Below are positions 27,802 through 36,632 of a stretch of DNA of 64,000 nucleotides, one piece after another. Source of the DNA: Phoenicimicrobium sp964438695. GTDB taxonomy: Bacteria > Atribacterota > Phoenicimicrobiia > Phoenicimicrobiales > Phoenicimicrobiaceae. The notes beneath the pieces are model-generated. The model made no database searches and had not been told where the DNA came from. It saw nothing but the letters and a program-made list of their open reading frames with translations. Location of the stretch: contig CAYTKP010000003.1 in NCBI GenBank assembly GCA_964438695.1, forward strand, positions 1 to 64,000, written 5' to 3'. How positions within the stretch are numbered: position 1 is the first letter of the stretch; the number at the start of each line of letters is the position of its first letter. The translations under genes were made by a program, and so were the position numbers.

Positions 27802-28860
27802 TTGTTTAATATTACGAATAAAGTAGGACAATTAGTTGAAATAAAAGTTATTGGTATAGGCGGGGGTGGTGGTAACGCGGTTAACCGGATGATTGAGGCA
27901 AAATTACAGGGAGTAAAATATATTTCTGCTAATACTGATGCCCAAGTATTGGCTTTTTCTAATGCAGAACATAAGATACAAATTGGCAGTGGCATAACTA
28001 AGGGATTAGGCAGTGGATCGAACCCTGACATCGGTCGTAGGGCTGTAGAAGAGGATAAGGATAAGATTTCTAAAGCTTTGGAAGGAGCAGATATGGTATT
28101 TATTACTGCGGGTATGGGGGGAGGAACAGGAACAGGAGGAGCACCATTGGTAGCTCAAATAGCTAAGGATTTAGGGGCATTAACAGTGGGAGTAGTAACC
28201 AAACCTTTTTCCTTTGAAGGCCACAGAAGAATGAGACAAGCGGAGGAAGGAATTAAATTATTAAAAGAGAAAGTTGATACTTTAATTGTGATTCCCAATG
28301 ATAGGTTGCTTCAAGTAGTTGATGAAAATACTCCATTATTAGAAGCTTTTAAAGTTTCTGATGAAGTTTTATTACATGGGGTTCAAGGGATTACAGATAT
28401 TGTAGTTGAACCAGGTTTAATAAATGTAGATTTTGCTGATGTGAAAATGATTATAGAGAATGCTGGTTCAGCGATAATGGGCGTAGGACGAGCTGGTGGT
28501 GAAAACCGAGCAATTAAAGCAGCGGAAAGAGCTATAAACAGTCCAATTTTAGAAACAAATATCGAAGGAGCTAAAGGAATTTTATTTAATATAAGCGGAA
28601 GCCCAAATTTAACTTTACATGAAGTTAATAAAGCTGCAGAAATAATTGCCAAAGCAGCTAATCCCGAGGCAAATATAATTTTTGGGGCGGTAATAAATTC
28701 AGAACTGAATGATGAGATTAAGATTACAGTGATTGCTGCTGGATTTGAAACATTTGAGAAGAAAAGAGAAATTCACGAATTGGAGGAAGTTGACATAAGT
28801 GAGAAAAAGATAAGTTATGATGATTTAGAAATTCCTACATTTTTAAGAGAGAAAAAGTAA
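27802..28860 (+). CDS. ftsZ: Cell division GTPase FtsZ
   Basis: Tubulin-like GTPase that forms the Z ring. The G-box GGGTGTG is at 106-112, with VIGIGGGGGNAVNRM at the N-terminus and the NxDFADV synergy-loop sequence. The C-terminal peptide EIPTFLREK matches the conserved tail that binds FtsA/SepF. The linker is short; total length 352. The start is TTG 27802 with a strong SD AAGGAGGG at 27789-27796. Confidence 0.98.
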   Translation: MFNITNKVGQLVEIKVIGIGGGGGNAVNRMIEAKLQGVKYISANTDAQVLAFSNAEHKIQIGSGITKGLGSGSNPDIGRRAVEEDKDKISKALEGADMVFITAGMGGGTGTGGAPLVAQIAKDLGALTVGVVTKPFSFEGHRRMRQAEEGIKLLKEKVDTLIVIPNDRLLQVVDENTPLLEAFKVSDEVLLHGVQGITDIVVEPGLINVDFADVKMIIENAGSAIMGVGRAGGENRAIKAAERAINSPILETNIEGAKGILFNISGSPNLTLHEVNKAAEIIAKAANPEANIIFGAVINSELNDEIKITVIAAGFETFEKKREIHELEEVDISEKKISYDDLEIPTFLREKK

Positions 28861-29190
28861 ATTAAAAGCTTAAAACGAAAAATTAAAAATCATAATCTAA
28901 AATTCAAAATTAGAGAAGAAGCTTTTGGTCCTCATTTTAATGAGGACAAAATTTTAAATTATAGTTGTGTCTTTTTCCCTTCTTATTTTCCGCTATCTTC
29001 TATATTGTAAACACTGTACGCTAAAATACAAGAGATGATTTATAAGGTCGGCCCCTATAAAGTATATACTCGGAAAACGGATAACAGGGATAGGGGATAC
29101 GAAATTATTCTAACTTTCTGTTTGCTAATTATGCGTTCTACGCTAAACGTTATCTTTCTCAATTTTCTACATTAGAAGTTTAAAGTTTTT
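28861..29190. other. Gene-free interval after ftsZ with stem-loop
   Basis: A 9-bp hairpin GTCCTCATT/AATGAGGAC (28928-28936 with 28939-28947) followed by AAAATTTT could end the dcw transcript. The rest is AT-rich filler with repeated words such as TACGCTAAA (29018 and 29142 areas) and GGGATAGGGGATACGAAA, similar in style to the GAGATAC repeats elsewhere. No gene is seen. Confidence 0.5.
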
Positions 29191-29191
29191 C

Positions 29192-29220
29192 TTGACATTC
29201 CATATTTAGCGTATTATTAT
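29192..29220 (+). promoter_or_regulatory. Sigma70-type promoter for nrdR-nrdD
   Basis: A consensus TTGACA (29192-29197), a 17-nt spacer and TATTAT (29215-29220), 29 nt before the nrdR ATG. I could not find a clear NrdR box pair around it. Confidence 0.75.
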
Positions 29221-29249
29221 AAATATAAGCCTATATATGGGGGTAAAAA

Positions 29250-29696
29250 ATGAAATGCCCATTTTGTGATTATGGCGATACCGGAGTTATTGAATCCAGG
29301 CAAATAGAAAATGAATCTGTAGTCAGAAGGAGAAGGATTTGTAAGAAATGCAATAGGAGATTTACTACTTATGAGAGAATAGAATTAATTCCTTTAATGG
29401 TAGTAAAAAAAGATGGACGTAGAGAGCCTTTTTCTCGCGAGAAGATTACTAATGGCATTATTAAGGCCTGCGAAAAGAGACCTATTAGTATAGAAACTAT
29501 TAATAAATTAGTAAATAAGATTGAAGAAAAATTAAAAAATGAAACTCCAGATGAAGTAAGTAGTAGTATTATTGGAGAATTAGTTATCTCTGAATTACGA
29601 ACATTAGATGAAGTAGCCTATGTGAGATTTGCTTCTGTATATAGACAATTTAAAGACGTAAATAGTTTTGTAAAAGAGATAAATAAGCTTACCTAA
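29250..29696 (+). CDS. nrdR: Transcriptional repressor NrdR
   Basis: Nucleotide-sensing repressor of ribonucleotide reductase genes. The N-terminal zinc ribbon has C3, C6, C31 and C34; it is followed by RRFTTYERIE and an ATP-cone domain (about 49-139) starting VVKKDGRREPF. Length 148, normal. It sits directly upstream of the class III reductase genes it probably controls. Confidence 0.97.
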   Translation: MKCPFCDYGDTGVIESRQIENESVVRRRRICKKCNRRFTTYERIELIPLMVVKKDGRREPFSREKITNGIIKACEKRPISIETINKLVNKIEEKLKNETPDEVSSSIIGELVISELRTLDEVAYVRFASVYRQFKDVNSFVKEINKLT

Positions 29697-29749
29697 CCAT
29701 AAAATATTAATTCAATATTGCAACTGCATTTAGAATTGGGGGATACAAG

Positions 29750-32194
29750 GTGCTAAAATCAATTATAAAAAGAGAAGGCAATATCGTAGAGTTCAATGAA
29801 AATAAGATAACTTATGCAGTATTAGCCGCGATGCAATCAGTTGGGGAGAAAGATCAGGATGTTGCAAAAAAAATTACTGAACAAGTAGTTAATAAATTAG
29901 AAGAAATTTATAAAGATAAAATTCCTCAGGTGGAAGAAGTTCAAGATGTAGTAGAAGAGACTTTGATTAGGGGAGGAATGGCAAAAGTTGCCAAAGCCTA
30001 CATATTATATCGAGATAAGAGACGTAGAATTCGAGAAAAATTAAAAGTGAGGAAAAAAATACAAAATCATAGAAGTACAACTGATATCTCTTTATTAGTT
30101 TCCACAACAACTTCTGAAAATATTTCCCCTTGGAATAGACAGAAAATCATTCAAGCTCTGACAAAAGAAGCGGAGTTGCCCTTAAATATTTCCAGAAGTA
30201 TTGCCAAAGCAGTAGAAGAAAAAATATTTGACTTAGATTTAAATGAGATATCTACTTCCTTGATTAGGGAATTAGTGGATAATGAATTGTTTATTCGAGG
30301 ATATGAACATAAATGGAAAAAACAAAAGGTTATAGGAATGCCTACTTATGATTTGACCCAGCTCTTTTTCTCTAAAACTAAAGAGAATAGTAATATAGGA
30401 AATAATAATCCAGAAGCTATTAATTTAGCTATCGCTGAAAATACTATTAAGCAATATATGTTACAAGAAGTATTTTCGCGGGAAGTAGCTCAAGCTCATT
30501 TAAAAGGCTGGATTCATATTCATGATTTAGGTTACCCCCGAATTTATTGTTCCGGTCATTCACTTGAATATTTAAAAAAATATGGTCTTGAGTTAGATAA
30601 TCTGGATACCTCTTCCGCACCAGCAAAACATACCCGAACTTTAACTGGGCACTTGAATACGTTTCTAGCTTCAATGCAGGCGTATTATGCAGGTGCATTG
30701 GGCATTGGGTATTTGAATATTATGTATGCCCCCTTTTTAGTAAATTTATCTTTTAAGGAGATAAAACAGGAAGCCCAATATTTAATTTTTAGTGGCTCAC
30801 AAAATGCTTTTTCCAGAGGGGGGCAAAGTCTTTTTCTTGATTTCAATGTCCATCTTGGTATCCCGGACTACCTTAAAGATGTTCCGGCAATTGGACCTGG
30901 AGGAAAGTATACTGGAAAGAATTATGGGGAATATGAGAAGGAATCTCAATTATTTTTAAAGGCTTTAATGGAGGTCTGGAGAGAAGGTGATTGCCACGGA
31001 AAGGTATTTGCTTTTCCCAAAATGGACTTGCATATTGATAATGATTCTTTTCGGGACCCTGAGCAGAAAAAATTATTAAAATATGCTTGTCAGATAGCTT
31101 CGGAAAATGGATCGCCATATTTTATTTTTGACAGAGATGATATAAGTATGGCAGCCTGTTGTAGGTTGAAAACCAAAATAACAGACAAAGAAATGATATT
31201 AAAACCTGAAAAATTAAGATTTGCAGGGATACAAAATGTTACTATTAATTTACCTCAGTGTGCCTATAGAGCCTTTTGCAATGTAGAAGCTGTTGAAGAG
31301 AACTTTAAGGATAATGGTCAAAAAAAGAGTCTTGATTTATTTTTTAAAAAAGTTGATCAAGCCATTAAATTAGCAATTCAAGCACATCTAGAGAAAAAAG
31401 ATTTTTTGAAAGCGATGATGAAAAATCCAAATGGTCCTTTATGGCAGATAGGTAAGATAGCAAAAGATGGAAGTCCTTATGTAGATTTAGATAAGGGAAC
31501 TTACTTAGTAGGCTTGATTGGACTAAATGAGGCTGTTCAATATCTTATAGGTGAGGAATTACATGAGAGTGAAAATGCCTATAAACTAGGATTAAAGATT
31601 ATATCATTTATGAGTTTAAAATGTAGCGAATATAGTGAGAAGTATAATTTAAAATTGTCTTTAGAAGAATCTCCTGCTGAAAGCGCAGCTGGAAGATTAG
31701 CTAAAATTGATTTACAAGAGTTTCCGGAAAGCAGAAAAGTTATAAAAGGCAATCCTGAAATTGATGAATGTTATTATACTAATAGCATTCATTTTGCTGC
31801 TTCAGCTCAGATAGATTTAATAACTCGAATCATTAAACAAAGTAAATTTCATCCCTTGATTAAAAGTGGGGCAATAATTCATGCTTTTGTAGGGGAACAC
31901 CAACCTTCCCCCGAAAGCATATATAATTTAGTCAAAAAAGTTTGGGAGCATACTCAATGTTCGCAACTTACTATTTCCCCTGAATTTACCGTATGTAATT
32001 TATGTAATAAAGTAAGCAGAGGGCTAATAGAGAATTGTAGTAATTGTGGGAGCCAGGATGTGTATGGAATTACCAGGATAGTGGGTTATTTTAGTAAAAT
32101 ATACAATTGGAATAAAAATAAAATTGGTGAACTAAAAGATCGACATTCTGGAAATTATAGAGTAGATACACAAAAAAAAGAAATTTATTTATAA
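29750..32194 (+). CDS. nrdD: Anaerobic (class III) ribonucleoside-triphosphate reductase
   Basis: Glycyl-radical enzyme that reduces NTPs to dNTPs without oxygen. An N-terminal ATP cone (1-95) is followed by a second cone-like segment (about 115-190) and the ten-stranded barrel. A C-terminal zinc site has C749, C752, C763 and C766; the glycyl radical residue is G779 in RIVGY. Length 814, start GTG 29750. The sequence after the radical site (NWNKNK) resembles the Thermotoga enzyme, and a redoxin gene follows at once, suggesting a redoxin- rather than formate-dependent subtype. The subtype is inference. Confidence 0.95.
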   Translation: MLKSIIKREGNIVEFNENKITYAVLAAMQSVGEKDQDVAKKITEQVVNKLEEIYKDKIPQVEEVQDVVEETLIRGGMAKVAKAYILYRDKRRRIREKLKVRKKIQNHRSTTDISLLVSTTTSENISPWNRQKIIQALTKEAELPLNISRSIAKAVEEKIFDLDLNEISTSLIRELVDNELFIRGYEHKWKKQKVIGMPTYDLTQLFFSKTKENSNIGNNNPEAINLAIAENTIKQYMLQEVFSREVAQAHLKGWIHIHDLGYPRIYCSGHSLEYLKKYGLELDNLDTSSAPAKHTRTLTGHLNTFLASMQAYYAGALGIGYLNIMYAPFLVNLSFKEIKQEAQYLIFSGSQNAFSRGGQSLFLDFNVHLGIPDYLKDVPAIGPGGKYTGKNYGEYEKESQLFLKALMEVWREGDCHGKVFAFPKMDLHIDNDSFRDPEQKKLLKYACQIASENGSPYFIFDRDDISMAACCRLKTKITDKEMILKPEKLRFAGIQNVTINLPQCAYRAFCNVEAVEENFKDNGQKKSLDLFFKKVDQAIKLAIQAHLEKKDFLKAMMKNPNGPLWQIGKIAKDGSPYVDLDKGTYLVGLIGLNEAVQYLIGEELHESENAYKLGLKIISFMSLKCSEYSEKYNLKLSLEESPAESAAGRLAKIDLQEFPESRKVIKGNPEIDECYYTNSIHFAASAQIDLITRIIKQSKFHPLIKSGAIIHAFVGEHQPSPESIYNLVKKVWEHTQCSQLTISPEFTVCNLCNKVSRGLIENCSNCGSQDVYGITRIVGYFSKIYNWNKNKIGELKDRHSGNYRVDTQKKEIYL

Positions 32195-32219
32195 TAAATT
32201 AGAAAGGGCTAAAAGTATT

Positions 32220-32483
32220 ATGAAAGTAAAAATATTCTGGCAAAAAAATTGCCCTAATTGTCCAAAGGCTAAAAAATTAGGAAAACAGTTAGAAGAAAAA
32301 AATATATTAGTACAATATTTTGATGTAAATACAGTCGATGGATTAACTGAGGCTTGTTTATATGATATTTTATCTACCCCTTCTTTGGTAATTACCGACA
32401 AAGATGATAATGAGATTAAAGCATGGAAAGGTCAGGTTCCTTTTTTAGAAGAGATTGTAAAGGAAGTAGTTTATCAAAAATGA
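32220..32483 (+). CDS. Glutaredoxin/thioredoxin-like small redoxin
   Basis: An 87-residue thioredoxin-fold protein with active-site C11-P-N-C14 close to the N-terminus and a cis-proline in STPSLVI. It lies between nrdD and the activase, overlapping the latter by ATGA, and is therefore a good candidate for the electron donor of NrdD (NrdH-like role). The assignment as reductant is from context. Confidence 0.85.
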   Translation: MKVKIFWQKNCPNCPKAKKLGKQLEEKNILVQYFDVNTVDGLTEACLYDILSTPSLVITDKDDNEIKAWKGQVPFLEEIVKEVVYQK

Positions 32484-33190
32484 TAATAAAGAGAATGATT
32501 GATACTTCGCTAATCGATTGGGAGGGTAAAATTGTATCCACCTTATATGTATCTTCTTGTAATTTTCGCTGCCCCTTTTGCTATAATTATGATTTAGTAT
32601 TAAATCCTAATAATTTCTCCAATATCTCCTCCAAAGAAATAGATAGTTCTCTCCTGGAGAGAAAAAAATTTATCGATGGTATATGTATGAGTGGTGGAGA
32701 GCCTACATTATATCCAGATTTACCTACATATTTTAAAGGAATCAAGGAAAAAGGATTTTTAATTAAGTTAGATACTAATGGTACGAATCCTAAATTATTA
32801 GAAGAACTTTTAAATGATGAGTTAATAGATTATATTGCTATGGATATCAAGTCCTCACTGAATTTTAGTGATTATGCCAGGGCAGCTGGCATCAAAGATA
32901 AAATATTATTAGAGAGAGTAAAAGATAGTATTAGATTAATTATGAGCTCGCAAATTGAATATGAATTTCGTACTACTGTTGTTCCTTTGTTACATACGGA
33001 AAAGACTATTATAGAAATTGCTAAATATATTTCAGGGGCAAAGAAGTATGTCTTGCAGAATTTTTCTCCTTCAGAAAGTACCCTTGAACCTTCTTTTCAA
33101 AAGATGAAGCCTTATTCCAGTGAAAAGCTCGTAGAACTGTCTGAGAAGGCTAAAGAGTACGTTCCTAATTGTTATTATAGATTAAGTTAG
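32480..33190 (+). CDS. nrdG: Anaerobic ribonucleotide reductase activating protein (radical SAM)
   Basis: A 236-residue radical SAM enzyme with cluster motif C27-x3-C31-x2-C34 and the glycine motif MSGGEPT, the fold of glycyl-radical activases. It would install the radical on G779 of NrdD. ATG 32480 overlaps the redoxin stop (ATGA) and gives the conserved start; an ATG at 32423 in the same frame would overlap the redoxin by 60 nt and is unlikely. Confidence 0.9.
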   Translation: MIIKRMIDTSLIDWEGKIVSTLYVSSCNFRCPFCYNYDLVLNPNNFSNISSKEIDSSLLERKKFIDGICMSGGEPTLYPDLPTYFKGIKEKGFLIKLDTNGTNPKLLEELLNDELIDYIAMDIKSSLNFSDYARAAGIKDKILLERVKDSIRLIMSSQIEYEFRTTVVPLLHTEKTIIEIAKYISGAKKYVLQNFSPSESTLEPSFQKMKPYSSEKLVELSEKAKEYVPNCYYRLS

Positions 33191-33373
33191 AAAATTTAGT
33201 AATTAATAAATCGTTAGTGAATATTGTTTAGAGTTGAATACGAGTTTTCAGTTAGCAGTTTTGGTTTTTTATTTCATTAGTAGTCGAATTTATCTGACCA
33301 GTATTTTGCGAATTTTATAAATTAAATTCTTGCAACAAACTGATCCTTACTGTTAAGCTTAAGCTGAAATTTA

Positions 33374-33545
33374 ATAGCGGTCTTTATTGAGAAAAAAATA
33401 AAGAAGTCGAAGAGGTAAAATGCTAAAGTATCTAAACTATAAGGTAAAGCGAACATTACCTTATAGAAGGCTGGAAAGTTTTTTAATAAACACCGAAGGG
33501 GTAATTTTCAATATTTTGGAAAAATCTCTCAGGTAAAAAGATAGG
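33374..33545 (+). promoter_or_regulatory. Glycine riboswitch, apparently tandem with a degenerate first aptamer
   Basis: The second aptamer is clear: GGAAAG near 33472, CACCGAAGGGGTAA at 33491-33504, a P3b hairpin TTTTC/GGAAAA, then ATCTCTCAGGTAAAAAG ending at 33540. These match the conserved core of the glycine riboswitch (GCCGAAGGGGCAA and CUCUCAGGCAAAAGGAC). A first copy is recognisable but worn: GTCGAAGAGGTAAAA from 33406 and CTATAAGGTAAAGCGAAC from 33438. A strong terminator hairpin follows immediately, as expected for transcriptional control. Confidence 0.85.
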
Positions 33546-33581
33546 GTAAAGAAATTTTGTGGAAATTTCTTTACCCTTTTT
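33544..33581 (+). terminator. Expression-platform terminator of the glycine riboswitch
   Basis: A perfect 14-bp stem GGGTAAAGAAATTT (33544-33557) / AAATTTCTTTACCC (33563-33576), a 5-nt loop and a run of five T. It starts at the last base pairs of the aptamer, so ligand binding could alter its formation. Confidence 0.9.
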
Positions 33582-33614
33582 AATTTAAAAAATTTTTAGA
33601 AAGGAAGAGATAGT

Positions 33615-34442
33615 TTGAACCGAAATTTTAAGTTAGAAGAATCTGGACAAATAAAATATCTAAAATGTAGACCATTAGATAACACCGACTTGGTAATCAA
33701 TGCTTTTACCACTCGCTTGGGTGGAGTAAGTAAATATCCCTTTGATAGCTTGAATTTATCTTATAATATTGGCGATAAAGAGAGTTGTGTTGTAGAGAAC
33801 AGAGAGATAATTGCTAATATTTTGGGTATCAGTTATCGAAATATTGTATCTGCACAACAAATTCACAGAGATAAAATAACTGTGGTTAGAGAAGAAGATA
33901 AAGGAAGAGGAGCTTTCAAATATACTAAGGCTTTAGCAGAAACTGATGCTTTAATTACCAATGTCTCTAGAATTCCGCTTTTAATGTGTTATGCTGATTG
34001 TGTACCAATTTTTATCTTAGATCCCATCAAGAAAGTTATTGGATTAATCCATAGTGGAAGGAGAGGGACGGAACTGCAAATAACTTCAAAGACCTTAAAT
34101 AAGATGCAAGAAATATTTGACACAAATCCTCAATCTTGCTTAGCTGCTATTTTTCCTTCCATTGGTCCGTGTTGTTACAAGATTAAAAATCAAAGTCGAA
34201 TTAATGATTATTGGATGAACAAGAATAATTTTAGCCATAAAATAGTCTCTATACAAAACGAAAATGAACTAAGCCTTGATTTAAAAAAAGCAAATTATTT
34301 ACAGCTAATCAAAGGTGGAATAGAAAAAAAGAATATTTTTGTTAATGAAATTTGTACAGCAGATTATCCAAAACTTTTCTTCTCTTACCGAAGAGATAAA
34401 GGAAATACAGGCCGTATGGCTGCTATCTTTATGTTAAAATAA
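33615..34442 (+). CDS. pgeF: Multicopper-oxidase-like laccase-domain protein (peptidoglycan editing factor, YlmD/YfiH family)
   Basis: A 275-residue DUF152 protein. The zinc/active-site triad is visible as H84 (QQIHRDK), C129 (YADCVP) and H146 (IHSGRRG). Members have been reported as purine nucleoside phosphorylases/adenosine deaminases and as PgeF, which prevents misincorporation of serine or glycine by MurC. In Firmicutes ylmD opens the ylm-divIVA-ileS cluster. It is the first gene after the glycine riboswitch; TTG 33615 start with SD AAGGAAGAG. Confidence 0.93.
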   Translation: MNRNFKLEESGQIKYLKCRPLDNTDLVINAFTTRLGGVSKYPFDSLNLSYNIGDKESCVVENREIIANILGISYRNIVSAQQIHRDKITVVREEDKGRGAFKYTKALAETDALITNVSRIPLLMCYADCVPIFILDPIKKVIGLIHSGRRGTELQITSKTLNKMQEIFDTNPQSCLAAIFPSIGPCCYKIKNQSRINDYWMNKNNFSHKIVSIQNENELSLDLKKANYLQLIKGGIEKKNIFVNEICTADYPKLFFSYRRDKGNTGRMAAIFMLK

Positions 34443-34467
34443 ATTTATAAAAATAGGGGGATAGAGT

Positions 34468-34773
34468 ATGCGAATAAAAGAACATCCTATCTTAGAGTTT
34501 AATCCAGGGAGAAAAATAAGATTTTATTTAGACGGAAAAGAGATGGAAGGCTACGAAGGAGAACCAATTGCTTCCGCCATAGTTGCTGCTGGAGTAAAGG
34601 TATTAAGTAGGAGTATTAAGTATCATCGACCTCGAGGATTCTTTTGTGCTATAGGCAAATGTTCATCTTGTCTAATGAAAGTAAATGGCATCCCTAACGT
34701 AAGGACTTGCGTAACTAAATTGGAAGAAGGGATGAAGATTGAGACTCAAAAAGGGAAAGGTGATTTCAATTGA
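34468..34773 (+). CDS. [2Fe-2S] subunit of an amino-acid dehydrogenase complex (HcnA / SoxA N-terminal-like)
   Basis: A 101-residue Fer2_4-type ferredoxin domain with C60-x4-C65-x2-C68-x12-C81. This is the small subunit of HcnABC, octopine/nopaline oxidase and dye-linked proline dehydrogenase complexes, or the N-terminus of sarcosine oxidase alpha. It overlaps the next gene by 4 nt (TTGA), so the two are translated together. It carries electrons between the flavins and the outside acceptor; the substrate of the complex is not known. Confidence 0.88.
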   Translation: MRIKEHPILEFNPGRKIRFYLDGKEMEGYEGEPIASAIVAAGVKVLSRSIKYHRPRGFFCAIGKCSSCLMKVNGIPNVRTCVTKLEEGMKIETQKGKGDFN

Positions 34774-35873
34774 AAGAGACTGATATATTAATTATCGGAG
34801 GAGGCCCAGCAGGATTATCGTCAGCAATTTATGCAGCCTCTTTAGGAGCGAAAATAACCTTAATTGATGACGGTTTAGAATTGGGTGGTCAATTGATCAA
34901 GCAGACCCATAAATTTTTTGGTTCGGAGGCACAGTTTGCGGGGATTAGAGGAATAGAGATTGCTAAAAAATTGATTCAGGAAATCGAAAAATATGGAAAT
35001 ATTGAACTGATTACCAATTCAACTGTCACTGGATATTACGAAGATGAGGTTATTACCATTGTCCAGGGAATCGATGGCAGTGTATTAAAAAAACTAAAAG
35101 CCAAAAGAATTATTGTCGCTACTGGTGCCTCAGAAAATATGCTACCTTTTTTAAATAATGATTTGCCAGGAGTCTATGGAGCTGGGGCTGTCCAAACTCT
35201 AATGAATCTTTACGGGGTAGTCCCAGGGAATAATGTTTTGATGATAGGAGCAGGTAATATAGGTTTAATTGTCAGTTATCAACTTTTGCAAGCAGGGATT
35301 AAAGTAGCAGCAGTTGTGGAGGCTCTCCCCCGGATAGGTGGTTATCTGGTTCATGCCTCCAAAATCAGGCGTTTAGGGGTGCCTATATATACTTCTTGTA
35401 CCTTAAAAGAAGTGTATGGAACAAATTGTGTAGAAAAGGCAGTAATTTCTGAGATTAACAAAAATTATGAATTTATACCGGGAACAGAAAGAGAGCTCGA
35501 AGTAGATACTATTTGCCTGGCTGTGGGGCTATCTCCGCTTTCTGATCTCCTCTGGCAGGCTGGTTGTCAGATGAAGTATATTCCTGAGCTCGGTGGTTAT
35601 GTTGCTCTAAGGGATGAAAATATGAAAACAACCAAAGATAACATTTATATTGCCGGTGATGTTGCCGGGATTGAAGAAGCTAGCAGTGCTATGTTAGAAG
35701 GGCAAATTGCTGGCTTGAATGCAGCTGTTAGCTTAGGATTAAAATGTGGTAATTATCTAGAGCGAAATAGAAAATTAAAGGAAGAATTAGGGGCATTGCG
35801 GGCTAACCCTTTAAGCAAGAAGATAAAGGTAGGAATAAAAAAAGCTTTAATTAAGGGGGAGGGGGATTGGTAA
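34770..35873 (+). CDS. FAD/NAD(P)-binding subunit of the dehydrogenase complex (HcnB-like)
   Basis: A 367-residue pyridine nucleotide-disulfide oxidoreductase fold with a first dinucleotide motif GGGPAGLSSA near residue 10, a second GAGNIG at 160-165, and a C-terminal IAGDVAGIEEA FAD motif. It is shorter than HcnB-type proteins because the C-terminal [2Fe-2S] BFD-like domain is split off and encoded at 36360-36632. Start TTG 34770. Confidence 0.88.
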   Translation: MKETDILIIGGGPAGLSSAIYAASLGAKITLIDDGLELGGQLIKQTHKFFGSEAQFAGIRGIEIAKKLIQEIEKYGNIELITNSTVTGYYEDEVITIVQGIDGSVLKKLKAKRIIVATGASENMLPFLNNDLPGVYGAGAVQTLMNLYGVVPGNNVLMIGAGNIGLIVSYQLLQAGIKVAAVVEALPRIGGYLVHASKIRRLGVPIYTSCTLKEVYGTNCVEKAVISEINKNYEFIPGTERELEVDTICLAVGLSPLSDLLWQAGCQMKYIPELGGYVALRDENMKTTKDNIYIAGDVAGIEEASSAMLEGQIAGLNAAVSLGLKCGNYLERNRKLKEELGALRANPLSKKIKVGIKKALIKGEGDW

Positions 35874-36370
35874 TGTTAGAAAGAACTGGAATTCCTACTG
35901 AGGATGATTTAAAGAAAGTAATTCCAGATAAAGAAAGATTGGCGAAAGGACCAGTAGTTATAGTAGAATGTTTCCAGAAGATACCCTGTAATCCTTGTGC
36001 CATATCCTGTAAATTTGGGGCAATAAAACCATTTGAGGACATTAATGATTTACCTCAGGTTGATTTTGATAAATGTACTGGTTGCGGAATCTGCATTAGT
36101 TCTTGTCCCGGTCTTGCCATATTTGTGATAGATGAAAATTATTCAGACAAAGAAGCTTTAATTAAATTGCCATATGAAATGTTACCCTTACCCCAAGAAG
36201 GAGAAGAGGTTTATGCTTTAGATAGAGCTGGGGAAGTAGTTGATAAGGTTAAAGTAGTAAAGGTTCAAAAGATTAAAAATAAGACCAACATAATTTCTAT
36301 ATTAGTTCCCAAAAATATGTCAATGACAGTTAGGAGTATAAAAGTGGAGGGTAAAAATAATGAAGGATGA
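35873..36370 (+). CDS. Ferredoxin-like subunit with two [4Fe-4S] sites
   Basis: About 165 residues. Two cysteine groups are visible: C33, C39, C42, C46 and C68, C71, C74, C78 (CTGCGICISSC). ATG 35873 overlaps the upstream stop in TAATG and has a G-rich SD (GGGGGAGGGGG). Comparable ferredoxin subunits accompany archaeal dye-linked proline dehydrogenase complexes, consistent with electron transfer to ferredoxin or another low-potential carrier. It overlaps the following gene by 11 nt. Confidence 0.85.
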   Translation: MLERTGIPTEDDLKKVIPDKERLAKGPVVIVECFQKIPCNPCAISCKFGAIKPFEDINDLPQVDFDKCTGCGICISSCPGLAIFVIDENYSDKEALIKLPYEMLPLPQEGEEVYALDRAGEVVDKVKVVKVQKIKNKTNIISILVPKNMSMTVRSIKVEGKNNEG

Positions 36371-36632
36371 TGTCATAATTTGCCGATGTGAAGATATAAC
36401 CTGGGGGGAAATAAGAAGGGCATTAGAAAAAGGTTATACTACTCTCGATGAAATAAAAAGAATTACTCGAGCTGGTATGGGAAGGTGTCAGGGTAAAACT
36501 TGTCAGAGGATCATACTTAATGAAATTGCCAAATTCTGTCATAAAAAAATAGACGAATTGCCTATATCTACCTTTAGACCTCCTACCAAACCAGTGAAAT
36601 TAGGAACCTTGGCAGGTGATGATGATGATTAA
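36360..36632 (+). CDS. BFD-like [2Fe-2S] protein
   Basis: A 90-residue protein with C8-x-C10 and C43-x4-C48 in the arrangement of the bacterioferritin-associated ferredoxin-like domain, including the IICRCED and GMGRCQGKTC segments. In HcnB and related alpha subunits this domain is the C-terminus; here it is a separate chain. The tail ends in a GDDDD run encoded by a GAT repeat that also contains the start region of the next gene. Confidence 0.88.
   Translation: MKDDVIICRCEDITWGEIRRALEKGYTTLDEIKRITRAGMGRCQGKTCQRIILNEIAKFCHKKIDELPISTFRPPTKPVKLGTLAGDDDD

Noticed and set aside
29018..29170. Paired NrdR boxes near nrdR
   Set aside because: ACACTGTACG near 29010 resembles half of a box, but no second box at the required spacing was found.
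32423..32479. Extended N-terminus for nrdG
   Set aside because: Would overlap the redoxin by 60 nt, and the added residues are not typical of the family; ATGA overlap at 32480 is better.
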